Positions 36,712 to 48,521 of a stretch of DNA of 64,000 nt are shown here, one piece after another. The position numbers and the translations under genes are program-made. Below the pieces are notes generated by a model, which worked only from the letters and a program-made list of their open reading frames with translations, had not been told where the DNA came from and did no database searches. The first letter of the stretch is position 1. Each line of letters opens with the position of its first letter. This DNA comes from Heracleum sosnowskyi (lineage: Eukaryota; Streptophyta; Magnoliopsida; Apiales; Apiaceae), in contig CM061243.1 in assembly GCA_030848705.1 (NCBI GenBank), positions 11,061,044 to 11,125,043 on the forward strand, given 5' to 3'.

Positions 36712-37773
36712 ATGTCTTCTGCACTATCACTCCGGAGCATACTGGATGCTCACAAATTGACTGGTCCTAATTTTGCTGACTGGCTTCGAAACCTGAAAAT
36801 TGTTCTCAGGGTTGAGAAGCTGGAATATGTGCTTAACTCACCTAACCCTACTGAACCTGCTGACGATGCACATGATGATGAACATGTTGTGTATCGTAAG
36901 TGGATAGATGATGCAAATGTTGCTCAATGTATCATGCTAGCTTCCATGAACATTGAGCTACAGAAGCAGCATGAGCATATGGATGCTCACACTATCCTAA
37001 CGCATCTACAAGAGTTGTATGATGTGGCAGGGAGGACAGCTCGATATGAGATATCGAAGGAGCTGTTCCGCTGTAGGATGTCTGAGGGAACATCTGTGAA
37101 TGACCATGTACTTAAGATGATCAATTTGATTGAACGTCTTGGACAACTTGGTTTTGTCATGGATGGGCAGCTAAACCAAGACTTGGTCTTGCAATCGCTC
37201 CCAGATTCGTTTTCGCAGTTTGTTGTGAACTTTCACATGAATAAGCTGGACGTCAACCTAGCTGAACTCCACAACATGTTGAAGACTGCGGAATCGAATT
37301 TTCCCTCTAAGAAGAGTTCTGTTCTTCTAATTGGTGAAGGTTCCAATCCTAAGAAAAGGAAGAAGAACCCTCCTAAGAAGAAGAAAGTGGGTGAGAAAAA
37401 GCCGGTTCCACCAAAAGCTGAAGACCCCAAGAGCAAAGCTGTTTGCTTCCACTGTAACGAGGTGGGGCACTGGAAGAGGAACTGTAAGGTTTACCTTGCA
37501 GAATTGAAGAAGAAGGGTAGTGAGACTGCCGCTTCTGGTTCAGGTATGTTCATGATTGAAGTGAATATGTCATTAAATCAAATTTCTACTTGGGTATTAG
37601 ATACCGCCTGTGGTTCTCATATTTGCAATTCGTTGCAGGAACTAAAGGGGAGTAGGACTCTTGAGGAAGAGAAGGTGATTCTACGGATGGGAAATGGAGC
37701 AAGAGTTGCTGCTGAAGCTGTAGGATCATTTGATTTACATATGCCTACGGGCAAGACTATTGTTTTTAAATAA
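36712..37773 (+). CDS. Copia Gag with start of protease
   Basis: Structural polyprotein of the retrotransposon. The frame begins MSSALSLRS and is open to 37773. An upstream in-frame ATG at 36679 is possible, but the MSS start is usual in this group. Residues 1-185 are the helical Copia gag domain (UBN2-like, with YEISKELF and LIERLGQLGF). A Lys/Pro-rich linker follows, then a zinc knuckle CFHCNEVGHWKRNC near residue 250, then the protease start with the active-site triad region DTACGSH near residue 300. The frame stops soon after in the protease. Gag itself looks intact. Confidence 0.9.
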   Translation: MSSALSLRSILDAHKLTGPNFADWLRNLKIVLRVEKLEYVLNSPNPTEPADDAHDDEHVVYRKWIDDANVAQCIMLASMNIELQKQHEHMDAHTILTHLQELYDVAGRTARYEISKELFRCRMSEGTSVNDHVLKMINLIERLGQLGFVMDGQLNQDLVLQSLPDSFSQFVVNFHMNKLDVNLAELHNMLKTAESNFPSKKSSVLLIGEGSNPKKRKKNPPKKKKVGEKKPVPPKAEDPKSKAVCFHCNEVGHWKRNCKVYLAELKKKGSETAASGSGMFMIEVNMSLNQISTWVLDTACGSHICNSLQELKGSRTLEEEKVILRMGNGARVAAEAVGSFDLHMPTGKTIVFK

Positions 37774-39660
37774 TTGTTATTTTGTTCCCTCGATTGTGAG
37801 GAATACTATTTCTATTCCCATGTTAGACTTGGTTGGATTTTCGTTTGTTATTCAGAATAATAAATGTTCAATTCTTAGAGATAATGTTCTTTACGGTAGT
37901 GGTATTTTAAATAATGGTCTCTATGTATGTGACATAGAGCATAATTTACTACAAATTGAACATACTAATAAAAGGAGAAATCGAACTTTGTTAGACATGG
38001 TTCGATCCATGATTAGCTATGCAGATCTTCCAGTATCACTTTGGGGTTATGCATTGGAAACCTCGGCATATTTACTGAATAAGGTGCCTTCCAAATCTGT
38101 TCCTCAAACTCCATATGAGATATGGAAAGAAAGGAAACCGAGTCTTAAACACGTTAAGATTTGGGGATGTCCAACTTATGTCAAGAAAGTTGACCCGGAT
38201 AAGCTGGAATCTCGATCCATAAATTGTAGGTTTGTGGGATATCCTAAAGAGATTATAGGGTATTTGTCTCCAAACATGCTACCTTCTTAGAAAATAGTTT
38301 ATCCTTGAAGGGAACAGTGGGAGCAACATTGAACTTAAAGAAGTTCATGAAACACAAACTACTACGGTTCAAGAGGAAACACCTGTTCAAACTAAACAAC
38401 CTTATGTGGCATAGTGTTGACTCAGAGAAATGGCAGAGTGCCATGAAATCCGAAATGGATTCTATGTATGCCAACCAAGTATGGACTTGATTGAAGCACC
38501 TGAGGATGTTAGACTTATTGGGTGCTAAAAGGTATACAAGAGAAAGATTGGAGTAGATGGCCATGTGGAGACCTATAAGGCATGGCTCGTGGCAAAAGGA
38601 TTCAAACAAAGGCAAGAGATTGACTTTGATGAAACTTTTTACCTGTAGCCCTACTCAAATCAATTCGGATTTTGCTTGCGATCCATATATGGATTGAAGC
38701 GAGCTTCTCGTAGATGGAACATCCGTTTTGATGAGACAATCAAAGAGTTTGGTTTTATCAAAAACATAGATGAACCATGTGTCTACAAGAAGGTTAGTGG
38801 GAGCGCGGTAACATTTCTTGTGTTGTATGTGGATGACATACTTCTTATAGGAAATGACATACCGATGCTGCAATCAGTCAAAGTGTGGCTATCAAAGAAC
38901 TTCACTATGAAGGACTTGGGAGAGATATCCTAGATTCTCGGTATGAAGATCTATAGAGATAGATCGAGAAGAATGATAGGTCTTAACCCAAGGTACATAC
39001 ATCGAGAAAGTGCTTAAAAGGTTTAGCATGGAAAACTCCAAGAGAGGTCTCATACTGATGAGCCATGGAGTATCTCTTTCCGAGAAGATGTCTCCTAAGA
39101 CACCTGAAGAAAGAGAGCGTATAAGTAAGATTCCTTATGCTTCAGCAATAGGATCTATCAAGTACGCGATGTTATGTACTAGGCATGATATTGCTCATTC
39201 AATTAGTTTGACGAGCAGATATCAGTCGGATCCAGGTGAAGACCACTGGAAAGAAGTGAAGAACATCCTTAAGTACTTGCGAAGGACTAAGGATATTTTT
39301 CTTGTTTTGGTGGATCTGAGTTGAAAATAGAGGGTTATACTAACTCTAGTCTTCAATCAGAAAGTATTGATAGCAAATCCATGTCAGGGTACGTGTTTAC
39401 TCTGAAGGATGGAGCGATTAGTTGGAAGAGTTCCAAACAGCCTACAACGGCTGACTCAACAGCGGAAGCAGAATTTATAGATGCAAGTGACGCTGCAAAA
39501 CTGTTTTGTGGCGCTTTCTTTTGATTAGGGAGATCATTGAAAGTAGAGATGTCAACATTGAGAGAGTTGACACACATAACAACATAGTAGACCCACTCAC
39601 TAAGTCGCTATCTCAGATTCACTTCGATCGTCATAATGAGTGAATGGGTATTAGATACCA
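37774..39660 (+). pseudogene. Copia pol remnant (integrase tail, reverse transcriptase, RNase H)
   Basis: A shifted frame from about 37789 shows the end of protease, then joins directly to the C-terminal integrase region. The pre-integrase zinc finger and most of the integrase catalytic core are missing, which points to an internal deletion near 37960. Further pieces are the reverse transcriptase with the YVDD motif at about 38825-38840, followed by SIKYAM-type and STAEAEF-type RNase H blocks (39130-39520). At least four stops or frame changes separate the pieces. The pol enzymes cannot be made from this copy. Confidence 0.9.
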
Positions 39661-39690
39661 GAGTGATTGGCTTTAGTACAAGTGGGAGAT

Positions 39691-41282
39691 TGAAAGAGTT
39701 TGTCCTAAAATCCAATCATGTATGATGAGTTAGGAAGAACTTTCTTGTATTCTTATTTGATTTCGTTTATATTAATAAAAGACTTGTTTTGTTTTTATTA
39801 CGGGCTTTATCTATTTAAAGTGTTTTTAAATAAGATGTTCCATAGTTTAGAGTAAAGCTTCTAGAATTATAATGAGATTGTAATAGTGAGATCTAGAAGA
39901 TGATAACTCTAGACTTAAACAGTTCCTGATCATAGGATAACTAATCGGAAGTTAGTGAATCCGCAAAGATTGGTACATACTATGCTTGCTCCCTTCAGGA
40001 GGATGTCTGTTCTCATAGGCATTTGTGTGGTGACACTATAGCTAGTATGTAGGTGCTTGTTAGGGAATAAGTTCACTGAACATGACTCGATAAGTTGAAT
40101 AGCTAATGGAGTTTACTCACGTGTCAATAGTTATTCACTGAGTGATAGTTGTACAAGTGTCCTTAGACTTGAGATCGTTAGAGTTATCTTGTATATAATG
40201 AACTATGCTTTGGATTAGTCCTTAGTCTCAAGGACATCCATTAGGTCTATTCTGGGCATAGGGATTTGTGTATGGAGATAGTTAACGTCAATAGAGGATC
40301 TACCCCTTCCAGTATAGGAAGTGAATATCCTATGTTATTCTTAGTATGCGAGTTCTGGAATCTCTGGCCAGAGTGTATGAAATTAGAAAGGAGTTTCTAA
40401 TTTGCATTAATATGAACTTAGCATTATGAATAAGAAATCATATGATTAAATTTGATAAGGCCTGACACGAGATCCATGCCTTATATTTAATCGGGATATT
40501 GTAGGGTAGAAGGAATGATTGTACTGAAACTAGTCACTGACAGGTTCTTGGTATTCTAAGCAGTGAATTCATATTATCCGGATAGTCGCGATATGTTGAG
40601 AAGCATCACTCACGATGTAGAATAAATATAATTAATCAGTTAATTATATTTAATGAATTATTAGAATTCATATAAATAATAAATAAAAGTTTATTATTAT
40701 TTATTTCTACTACCGGCTTAATATTGAACCTACAGGGTCACACCATAAAAGATTAATTTATTGATGAAGGTATTTTGAGAGAGCAAGTTATTTTCTAAAT
40801 AGTTTAGAAAAGGAAATAATGATTAAAATAGTTTTAATTATTATTAAAGCATTTTATAAGATAAAGTGTGGGGTTAATATATATATATATAAAGATATAT
40901 TAAAAAAACCCTAGGAGAGCCCTATAAATAGAATGAGATAGTTCATTCTAAAGGACTTGAGTTTTTGTGAAAAACCTAGTTGCCTCTCCTTCTTCTTCAT
41001 CTCTCTCTCTCTCTCAAAAGAAAAAGGAAAACCTCCATTTTTATAAAGCTTCAAGCTTTATAAAAAGCTTCATCGAAGAATTATTCTTGGTGGATACCGG
41101 TAGAGAGCTTCACACTCTGAGAAGCTACTGCTAACGATCATCTCGATTCAAAGCTTCGATTTTTCAAGGTATGGTTACGATTCCTCCGCTCTTTCATTTT
41201 ATATGTTTTTCTATATGTGCGATACATGGTTTTTACGGATTAATTGTTATATCACGCTTCCGCTCATCCGTAAATTCCTTCA
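39691..41282 (+). repeat. Copia 3' LTR
   Basis: 1592 bp, identical to the 5' LTR as far as I could compare except for one extra A in an A-run at about 40905. Preceded by the purine-rich priming tract AAGTGGGAGAT. Confidence 0.95.
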
Positions 41283-44129
41283 CTCACATCCATTGGCTAT
41301 GTCAGAAGCCTAGCATAACACAAGAAATGTTAGGGCAGATAACACAAGAAATGTTAGGACACAAGAAATGTTAGCATAGGTAAATTGAAAAGATTACCTT
41401 TGCTTGACAAGTCCTTATGTTATGACCAAACTCTATGCAATAGCCAATAGGTACACTTAACAGATGTGTTTTGTCTTTTCAGCCTAGTTGCATCAGTACC
41501 GACTATGTCACTTGTCTTACTTCTCTTTTTCTTAGGCCTACATGTCTGAGGTTTAACTTCTGGGGGAAGGGGTTTAGGATATGGTGTCTCCTTTCATTCC
41601 TCTTCACCACAAATAGGCTCCACGATGTATTTGTAGCATTCTAGAAAAAGCTCCTTAGTATAACATTGATGTATGAAAGGTTCAAATGGTTTTCTACTCC
41701 ATGTTATGCATGCACAAGCATGATAGCATGGGATACCTGATAATTCTCACTTCCTACAGGCACATTTATGTGCATCTAGGTCAACAACCATCTCATACCC
41801 CCTGCTGTCATAGTGACTAAATATCTTGCACCACCACTTCAAACAACATGACATCCTTTACTCTGGTCAATTGCCCTAGAATATACAACATTTTTACTCA
41901 AATTTACACACAAAACTAGCTTAATATAACTAGAATAAAACAGTAATAGTCAAATACTTACTTATGTAGCCTCCTCATTGCATTAGGACAAATGGGGTTG
42001 AGAGCATAACTGTTTTGCATCTTGTCTCTTCTTTGTTGGATCCTCCTCATGACATCCTTGTGAATTGCCTTCAACATAGATATAATAGAGAGATCCCTAT
42101 ATTTTGTGATGCTACTGTTAAATACCTCACAGTGGTTATTGACAAAAATGTCGCTCCTGTAGATTGTCCTGAAAGCACTCATACTCCATTGTAATCTAGG
42201 CTTTTGACTTAGCCATTCATAACACTTCTTAGACAGCTGTAAATACATAAATACAAAATTAGTAATAAATTGACATGAATTAAAGTTATAACTTAAAGGT
42301 ATACCTTCTTCAATTCTTCCATGTGCTTATTAAATGCGTAGTCTGTAGTGGTCCTAGCTGCCAACCATAAGCACATTCTAACTCCAATCCCTTTATGATC
42401 TTTCCACATATTCCTATATAAGTGCATCACACAGAATCTATGCCCAGCATTGGGGAAAACAGCTTCTAGGCCATTTATAAGACCCTGCCAAAAAAGGTAA
42501 AGCTTTAACTTTAAAGAAGTTAATTAGTACAAAGACATAGTATGTGTGTCATTAAAGGTAGCCACTGTGTAAAGTACCTTCTGCATGTCTGATATAAATG
42601 CCCAACCTCCATCATTTGCAATGTTCAGATCATCCTTAACATTCTTCAAAAACCAGTTCCAACTGTCATTGTTTTCAGCTTTAACAATAGTCCAAGCTAT
42701 GGGGTACATGCCATCATTGACATATGTACCAATTGCAGCAAGTAATTGACCTCCATATGGCCCTTTCAAATGGCAGCCATCCAATCCAATGAGAGGCCTA
42801 CATCCAGACCTAAACCCCTTCTTCAGTGGTCCAAAACATATGTACAATCTTTTAAACCTTTTTCTTCCATCCCTCAACTCTTGGTCCTCAGTCATGAGTT
42901 GGATAGTGCTATTAGGCATAACTTTCAACAACTCATTCCCATATTCCCATAACTTTCCATATTGATCAACATGTTTTCCATTGATCTTCTCCAATGCTTT
43001 TTTCTTAGCCCTGGCTATTATATATATATATATATATACATGACAATTCCAATCATTGACTACCTTTTGCAGGAATGATGATAGTGGCCAAGTGGGATTC
43101 ATCCTTATATCATCCTCATACTGCTCAACAATCCATCTTGAATTTATTTGTTTTTGATGGAAAGTTTGTGTACATGTGTGCTTTGCTTGGTATACCCTTA
43201 TCTGATAGGTGTCAGTCATCTGCATCTTTGTGGCATATATCTTCCATTCACAATCTCCTTCACATATGAACCTCACTCTGTTACCATAGTTCCTGCATTG
43301 TTTTATTGGCCTCCTTTCCAATATAGCTTGTTTTCTCACTGCAGATCTGAAAATCTTGGAGGTTGCAAATAGCATACCCAACTGGAATTTTGGTTCCTTC
43401 ATGTCTGTCTTGAAATTGAAAACTGGATAAGCAATCTCATCATCATCAGTACTATTACAGGCCATCTTTTCTTCATCACTATCTACATAGTGACTAGAGA
43501 CATCAGATGCATACCCTCCATCATCTTCACTTACATTATCTTGTTCAATGTCATTGTTTGTTTGACATGTTCCCTCTGTCATGAATGCACCTTCATCAAT
43601 AACTTTTTTTTTACCTTTTCCTTTTATTGTGGCCTTCTCTTTTTTCTTCTTCACTTTCTCCTTGCTCTTATTTTGTCTTTCTGTTTTGTAATGACATACC
43701 TCTTCATCTGTGCTGTCAACATTAGATGAATCAGAATGAAAACTACACTCACTCATCTCTTCTTGATCCATAGCTGGATTGTATTCCTCATCACTGTCAT
43801 CATCACTCTCTACATTACCTCACCTCTTTCTTCTTCATCATTAACATCACTACCACCCCGATTCATTTCTTCAAGTTGAATCATCTGTTCAATGTCATCA
43901 TGTTCAGACACTTCAGTGGTAGGATCAACATATTCCATGTTGCAATCCTGTGAAGGGGCAAACTCCTGGGTAGCTACACCATCATTATCTACAGCTAAAA
44001 TCGTTTTGTAGCCACAAAATAAACATATATCACCCTCTCAGTAGGAAGCAATTCACACATTTCAACTACATCACTATCAAAATCTAATGGCCACATAAAG
44101 GCGGAAGATGAACTGTAAGCGAAGGACAT
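41283..44129 (-). pseudogene. MuDR-type MULE transposase, main part, decayed
   Basis: The gene probably starts at 44129 (MSFAYSSSSAF, then the N-terminal block DSDVVEMCELLP). A long acidic and Lys-rich region follows from 43771. Then come the plant MuDR DNA-binding domain (FATSKIFRSAVRKQAI, CEGDCEWKI) and the MULE DDE domain (LIGLDGCHLKG with the first Asp; FISDMQK joined to GLINGLEAVFP across an intron 42485-42577; a third exon at 41962-42236). A SWIM zinc finger (CAC then CYHAC) lies near 41725. Stops interrupt it, including a TGA where KWELSG-type Trp is expected in the SWIM block and others after 44000 and at about 41845. A (TA)n run at 43019-43036 has expanded inside the coding frame as YIYIYII. 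The 3' part was displaced by the Copia insertion. Confidence 0.85.
43019..43037. repeat. (TA)n microsatellite within the MULE transposase reading frame
   Basis: Nine or ten TA units lie between the codons for CHV and the RAKKKAL segment. They keep the frame but add a run of alternating Tyr and Ile. Confidence 0.9.
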
Positions 44130-44224
44130 GAGAGATTGGAAGGAATCAGTAGTTAATTAGAGTAATTTGTGTAATAGGAATTAAATTGGTAAAGTGAACG
44201 ACTGTCCAATACCCTCATCACAAA

Positions 44225-44390
44225 AAGACTATTATGCCCCTGCAAAAATAAACGGAGTTAGCTAGAGTTGACGGTAGTACACAATGTATAATTTTTTTTA
44301 TTATTCAGTATTGCAAGTGAGAGTTTCTGAAATCTAGTATTGAAAGTGGTCTGACACGCATAATGTAGGTACACATAATGCCATTTACTC
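44225..44390. repeat. MULE right terminal inverted repeat
   Basis: Inverse of 31667-31832. The outermost bases, read inward on the minus strand, are GAGTAAATGGCATTATG. Confidence 0.88.
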
Positions 44391-44637
44391 TTATTACTAT
44401 AATTTCAATTCATCCCTCTTTTTCTTTTAAAATCAAATTCAACATTTCATTCAATAATTTGAAAGATCAAAAGTAATACATTCCTCCAGAAATTGTGGAA
44501 CATTCGCTTGTCGTTTTATAAAGTTAATAGAAAATTTTGTATTATGTGCCAGCAGCCTACATTCATCGATAACGGCTCCAAATTCATTTAGGATTGGCTT
44601 CCCGCAATTAAATGCATCAACAACCAGTTTTGCATCT

Positions 44638-44812
44638 ACAGTAGAACCTGATAAATGAATATTCGATAAACGAATAATCTCATCAAATAAATAATTTTTT
44701 TGGTCCCAATATAATATAGATAATGCATTTTTAATCTTGATAAATAAATAATCTCGATAAATGAATAAAATTCTCCAATCCTAAGAGTATTTATTTATCG
44801 AGGTTTAACTGT
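44638..44812. mobile_element. MITE with ACAGT-AACCT(CG)ATAAAT ends, 175 bp
   Basis: The left end ACAGTAGAACCTGATAAAT and the right end, read inward, ACAGTTAAACCTCGATAAAT form terminal inverted repeats. The interior is AT-rich with ATAAATGAATA-type words. Superfamily not assigned, because no clear target duplication was found. Confidence 0.6.
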
Positions 44813-45059
44813 GACTCAAAATTAACATCAAAATAGTTCGAATCACATTGTAACTACATCAGACCTTCTCGTAATCCAAGGGCCTCTGCTTGTTTAACTG
44901 AGCAAGATGTTGACAACACAAAGGACTTACATCCCAAAAATGCACCCGCAAAATTATACCTAATTTGACAGATGATGGTGAGGTGAACATAGCAGTATCC
45001 ACGTTTAGGAATTGATGTTTCAAGGTTTGATTTTTATTTCAATTACTTGAAAATTTTAA

Positions 45060-45301
45060 CATTGTGTTTCAGAAATAATGAAAGAAAAGAAAAGAAAAGA
45101 ATAGAAAATGAGTAATTTTCTTTTCTGTTCAAATCTTTTCAAAAGTGGAAAGAAGATTTTGGAGACAAATATACAATGATCTTCTCTCCAAATCATTAGA
45201 AATCTTTTCTTTTCTTTCCACAAAAATCTTTTGGGAACATGTTAAAGAAATTAAATCTTTAGCTTTCTTTTCTTTCAAAAAATAGTTTCTGGAACACAGT
45301 G
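45060..45301. mobile_element. Harbinger/Tourist-like MITE, 242 bp
   Basis: Inverted ends CATTGTGTTTCAGAAA and CACTGTGTTCCAGAAA are flanked by TAA on both sides (45057-45059 and 45302-45304), the 3-bp duplication of PIF/Harbinger elements. The interior is rich in GAAAGAAAAGAAAAG and its complement. Confidence 0.65.
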
Positions 45302-45304
45302 TAA

Positions 45305-46365
45305 GACTAATCTGCAAAATGCGTCACTTTGGTTTGGCCCAAAGTCACTTTAGTATACATACTTTTGGTAATTGCAAATTGTATCCCTACACATGGTTTG
45401 GCGCTGCACTATGCATCCCTTTCATCGATTTTTACTGTTATCGTTAAATAACTCAGGGTTAATTTCGTAAATTAACAATGCTTAATTACATTTTGACCCT
45501 AAAGTATGACATATGGTACGCATGAACCCTTGAATAAAAAGATCATACATTTTTGACCCATAACTTTAAAATTGTACAATTTAACCCATTTACTAATATC
45601 ATCTTCTTACATTATATTTAGAATTTTTTAAATATATTAAAATAAAAAACATTTAACATAGATTATTTTATAAAAATTTGAGAATGATGTAATCTTCGAA
45701 ATTTAAAATTCGCAGTTGACTTTTGGAATGTAAGAAATTTTATAAAATTCTTAGTAAATTCAATTCATATAGGATTTCGAAGATTTTTTATGATTCAAAA
45801 AACCCTTTAAATTGCCCATAACGTTCGTTCATGGTGTTTCCTCATATTAAGTTTCGAACTATTCTCGTAATAATAAAAAAAAAATCATAATTTTTTTCAG
45901 TTTGCAAATTCATTTCACGTATATTTTATATAATTATTGATTCGTTATAATTCCGTTTACAACAAGCCTTATTGTTTCAAAACAATCGTTTCGTTCTCTA
46001 CAACTTTCGTTCTTAAAATTTTCCCAACAAATATCGTATAAAGGGTCAAAAATTTAAATAATTGTATGCCTTTAAATAAAAGGATTAAATTGTATAATTT
46101 TATAGTTCTGGGACAAAAATGTGTGATTTTTTTCTTTAAGGGTAATGTGTACGATATGTCATACTTTAAGTGTCAAAATATAATTAAGTCATTGTTAATT
46201 TACTAAATTACCTCTGGAGTCATTTAAAGTAAGAGTAAAAATCGATGAAAGGGTTGCATAGTGCAGAGACAAATTATGTGTTGGGATGCAATATGCAATT
46301 ACCAAAAATAGGTATACTAAAGTGATTTTGGGCCGAACCAAAGGGGTGGATTTTGCAGATTAGTC
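45305..46365. mobile_element. Non-autonomous long-TIR element, probably Mutator-type, 1061 bp
   Basis: The two ends are inverted copies over about 300 bp. Both start GACTAATCTGCAAAAT and later share TTTGGTTTGGCCC / TTTGGTTCGGCCC, a CACTATGCATCC / CACTATGCAACC block, a CATCGATTTTTACT block and a TATGACATAT block. Flanks ACAGTGTAA and AAACTTTAA agree at only 6 of 9. The middle of about 450 bp has no coding capacity. It begins immediately after the TAA duplication of the MITE at 45060-45301. Confidence 0.65.
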
Positions 46366-46383
46366 AAACTTTAATAACAAGTA

Positions 46384-46617
46384 CTCCCTCAATCCCAAAA
46401 TAAGTGTCGCTTTGACTTTCTGCACGTATTTTAAGGTGTCAAAAAAAGTGACTTACACTAATTATTTTTTAGATTTTCTTTCTCTGAATAAAAGTTTAAA
46501 TGCTATTTTTTATTCAGAATTTTTTTTTTAAAAAAATAATATATGAAAGTCGTTCTATTTTGCACCTTAAAATACGTGCAGAAAATCAAAACGACACTTA
46601 TTTTGGAACGGAGGGAG
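46384..46617. mobile_element. Stowaway-type MITE, 234 bp
   Basis: CTCCCTCAATCCCAAAATAA at the left and TTATTTTGGAACGGAGGGAG at the right are inverted repeats, flanked by TA (46382-46383 and 46618-46619). TGCACGTATTTTAAGGTG pairs with CACCTTAAAATACGTGCA further in. Confidence 0.88.
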
Positions 46618-47047
46618 TATTACGTAAATATACTAGTTGATACTTTATAACCAGTTGATAAAGAGGGTCTTTTCTCATTTTATTTGCCTTATTTTCTTGT
46701 CAAACCAGTTGATATTTCTTCTCTTGCATATTAAATATTTACGTGTCCAGAGTATATTATTTCTGGCAAACATTATCTCAAGTAAAATATTTCTCTTTTT
46801 TGTTGGCATTTGATCAAAAGAAACACATCGATTTATCATATTTTTGGCCCAAAAATTACAACTGATGTTCCTATTGCTACATGTAACATGACTATATCTC
46901 TTATCTCATAATAAAGCTTTGGAAATGTGAACAATGGGATGCATACATTATTGCTAACTAGCAGCAGAACAAATAATGAACACCTACCAAGCTAAAACCA
47001 TGAATTAAATAATGTTAATCCTTTTTCTTCTTTTTTGATATCTACTG

Positions 47048-48469
47048 TCAGTCCTTCACCCTTGCCAGTTTCAGTGTGTTTAAAACATTTTCGTAAACTA
47101 TAAATGTCAATGAAGCTGCGGGGACATTCTTCAATAAGTTGGCTGTGATACCCTTGTAGAAACCTCGAAAACCTTCGAACCTGCATGTTGGACAGGACAA
47201 GTAACTTGGTTACTAAAACCACGAAACACCTAGAGAATGATAAATTAGTTTATCGGCAATAAAGGTTCTACATGATGGAGAGGAGACAGTAAAGTAGCTT
47301 TCTTTTGACATGTGACTTCTCATAATAAACAAATACCTTGCAGTTTCTTTTATAACATGCCAGCTATCCGCATATCTTGGGACACCATCTATGTTTGGTC
47401 GTTGCTACAGTATGAGAACAACACAAAATCAACGGATGAGAAGAATAAAGAAGCTGACTATAACTTAAGAAGAACATATGAAACTATAATTAGTAAGAGA
47501 AAAAGAACATTTCCATACCTGCAATCGGGCACGCATGACCTAATTACGAACATATAACACAATTTTAGCAGACTAGCCACAAATCTAACTGAAATTAGCA
47601 GAAGGAAAGAGCAGAAGGTAGTTATTCATACGAAACCTGTGATGGGTATGTCACAAGAACAGCCGCTAATTTGGAGGAAGCTCCTAGTGTTGCATAGTCA
47701 ACAGAACTCTGCAGTAAATATGTCACTTAACGTTAGCTAGTTACCCATAAATGCAATAAGTTTAGGGTTCGGATAGTGCACACATATATCCTGCCTATTG
47801 GTGCCATTATCTCTAATTCTACTGATAAAAATCACAACTACGCCTTACATATATAATTTATGAATAATACTCTTAATTTCTTATTCTAGTGAAAAGAATC
47901 TACCTTCATTCTAGTACCGAAGTAATACAAAGCTCCGAAAGAGAGGGGTAACTTACCAACAGATTATCACTACTCATATTCGTCTCACCATCTTCAGACC
48001 TATAGTTGACAAAAGCTTTACGAAGCTCCTCGTATGCCGTAAACTGAATAGCACCATGAGTTACCTGCTGAAGAGCAACATAATCCATAATGCTGTGTGA
48101 CGTAAAATTTACATGGCATAACCCCGGTTTTATTAGAAAGAAGGTATTAAGTAGAACAAAAAATTGCTGTCAACAATATATAAAAAAAAACAATATAAAA
48201 AAATACGGGGGCAAAAAAGCACCAAAAATTGAAGATGAACTTCATTAATAGAAGAGTGGGCCTTTTGTGAGCTTGTTAGAAGGTATGACACTTACTGGCC
48301 TTGACCAGTACAACAGACAACATGAGACGAAAGAAAATCGAAGGGCTAACAAAACTAACCAGAAAAAGACCAGGAACAAGTCCTTTGTAAAGGGCCCTCC
48401 ACCCTTCTTCTTTTAATATAGTTCTTATAGCACCTGAAAGTTACAAAAAAGAAGTTCAAACAGACAGAA

Positions 48470-48521
<52 letters not shown>

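Larger units (their letters stand above)
33186..41287 (+). mobile_element. Ty1/Copia LTR retrotransposon, 8.1 kb, recently inserted
   Basis: LTRs 33191-34781 (1591 bp) and 39691-41282 (1592 bp) begin TGAAAGAG, end CCTTCA and are flanked by a perfect 5-bp duplication CTCAC (33186-33190 and 41283-41287). A primer-binding site matching initiator tRNA-Met follows the 5' LTR, and a purine-rich AAGTGGGAGAT precedes the 3' LTR. The only LTR difference I found is one extra A in an A-run (34399-34405 against 40899-40906). The internal region keeps gag and protease, but integrase and reverse transcriptase are deleted or frameshifted. Confidence 0.96.
31667..44390. mobile_element. Mutator-like element (MULE) with long TIRs, 12.7 kb including a nested Copia insertion
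   Basis: Both ends share an inverted repeat of about 165 bp: 31667-31832 against 44225-44390. It begins GAGTAAA and continues through GTACCTACATTATG, GTGTCAGACCACTTTCAATA and TTTTGCAGGGGCATAATAG. Flanking 9-mers TTATTACCC (31658-31666) and TTATTACTA (44391-44399) agree at 7 of 9. It carries a GRF-like gene on the plus strand and a MuDR-type transposase gene on the minus strand, the latter split by a Copia element at 33191-41282. Without that insertion the MULE would be about 4.6 kb. Confidence 0.9.

Noticed and set aside
37233..37436. Minus-strand Phe-rich frame within gag
   Set aside because: Antisense of the Lys-rich gag linker.
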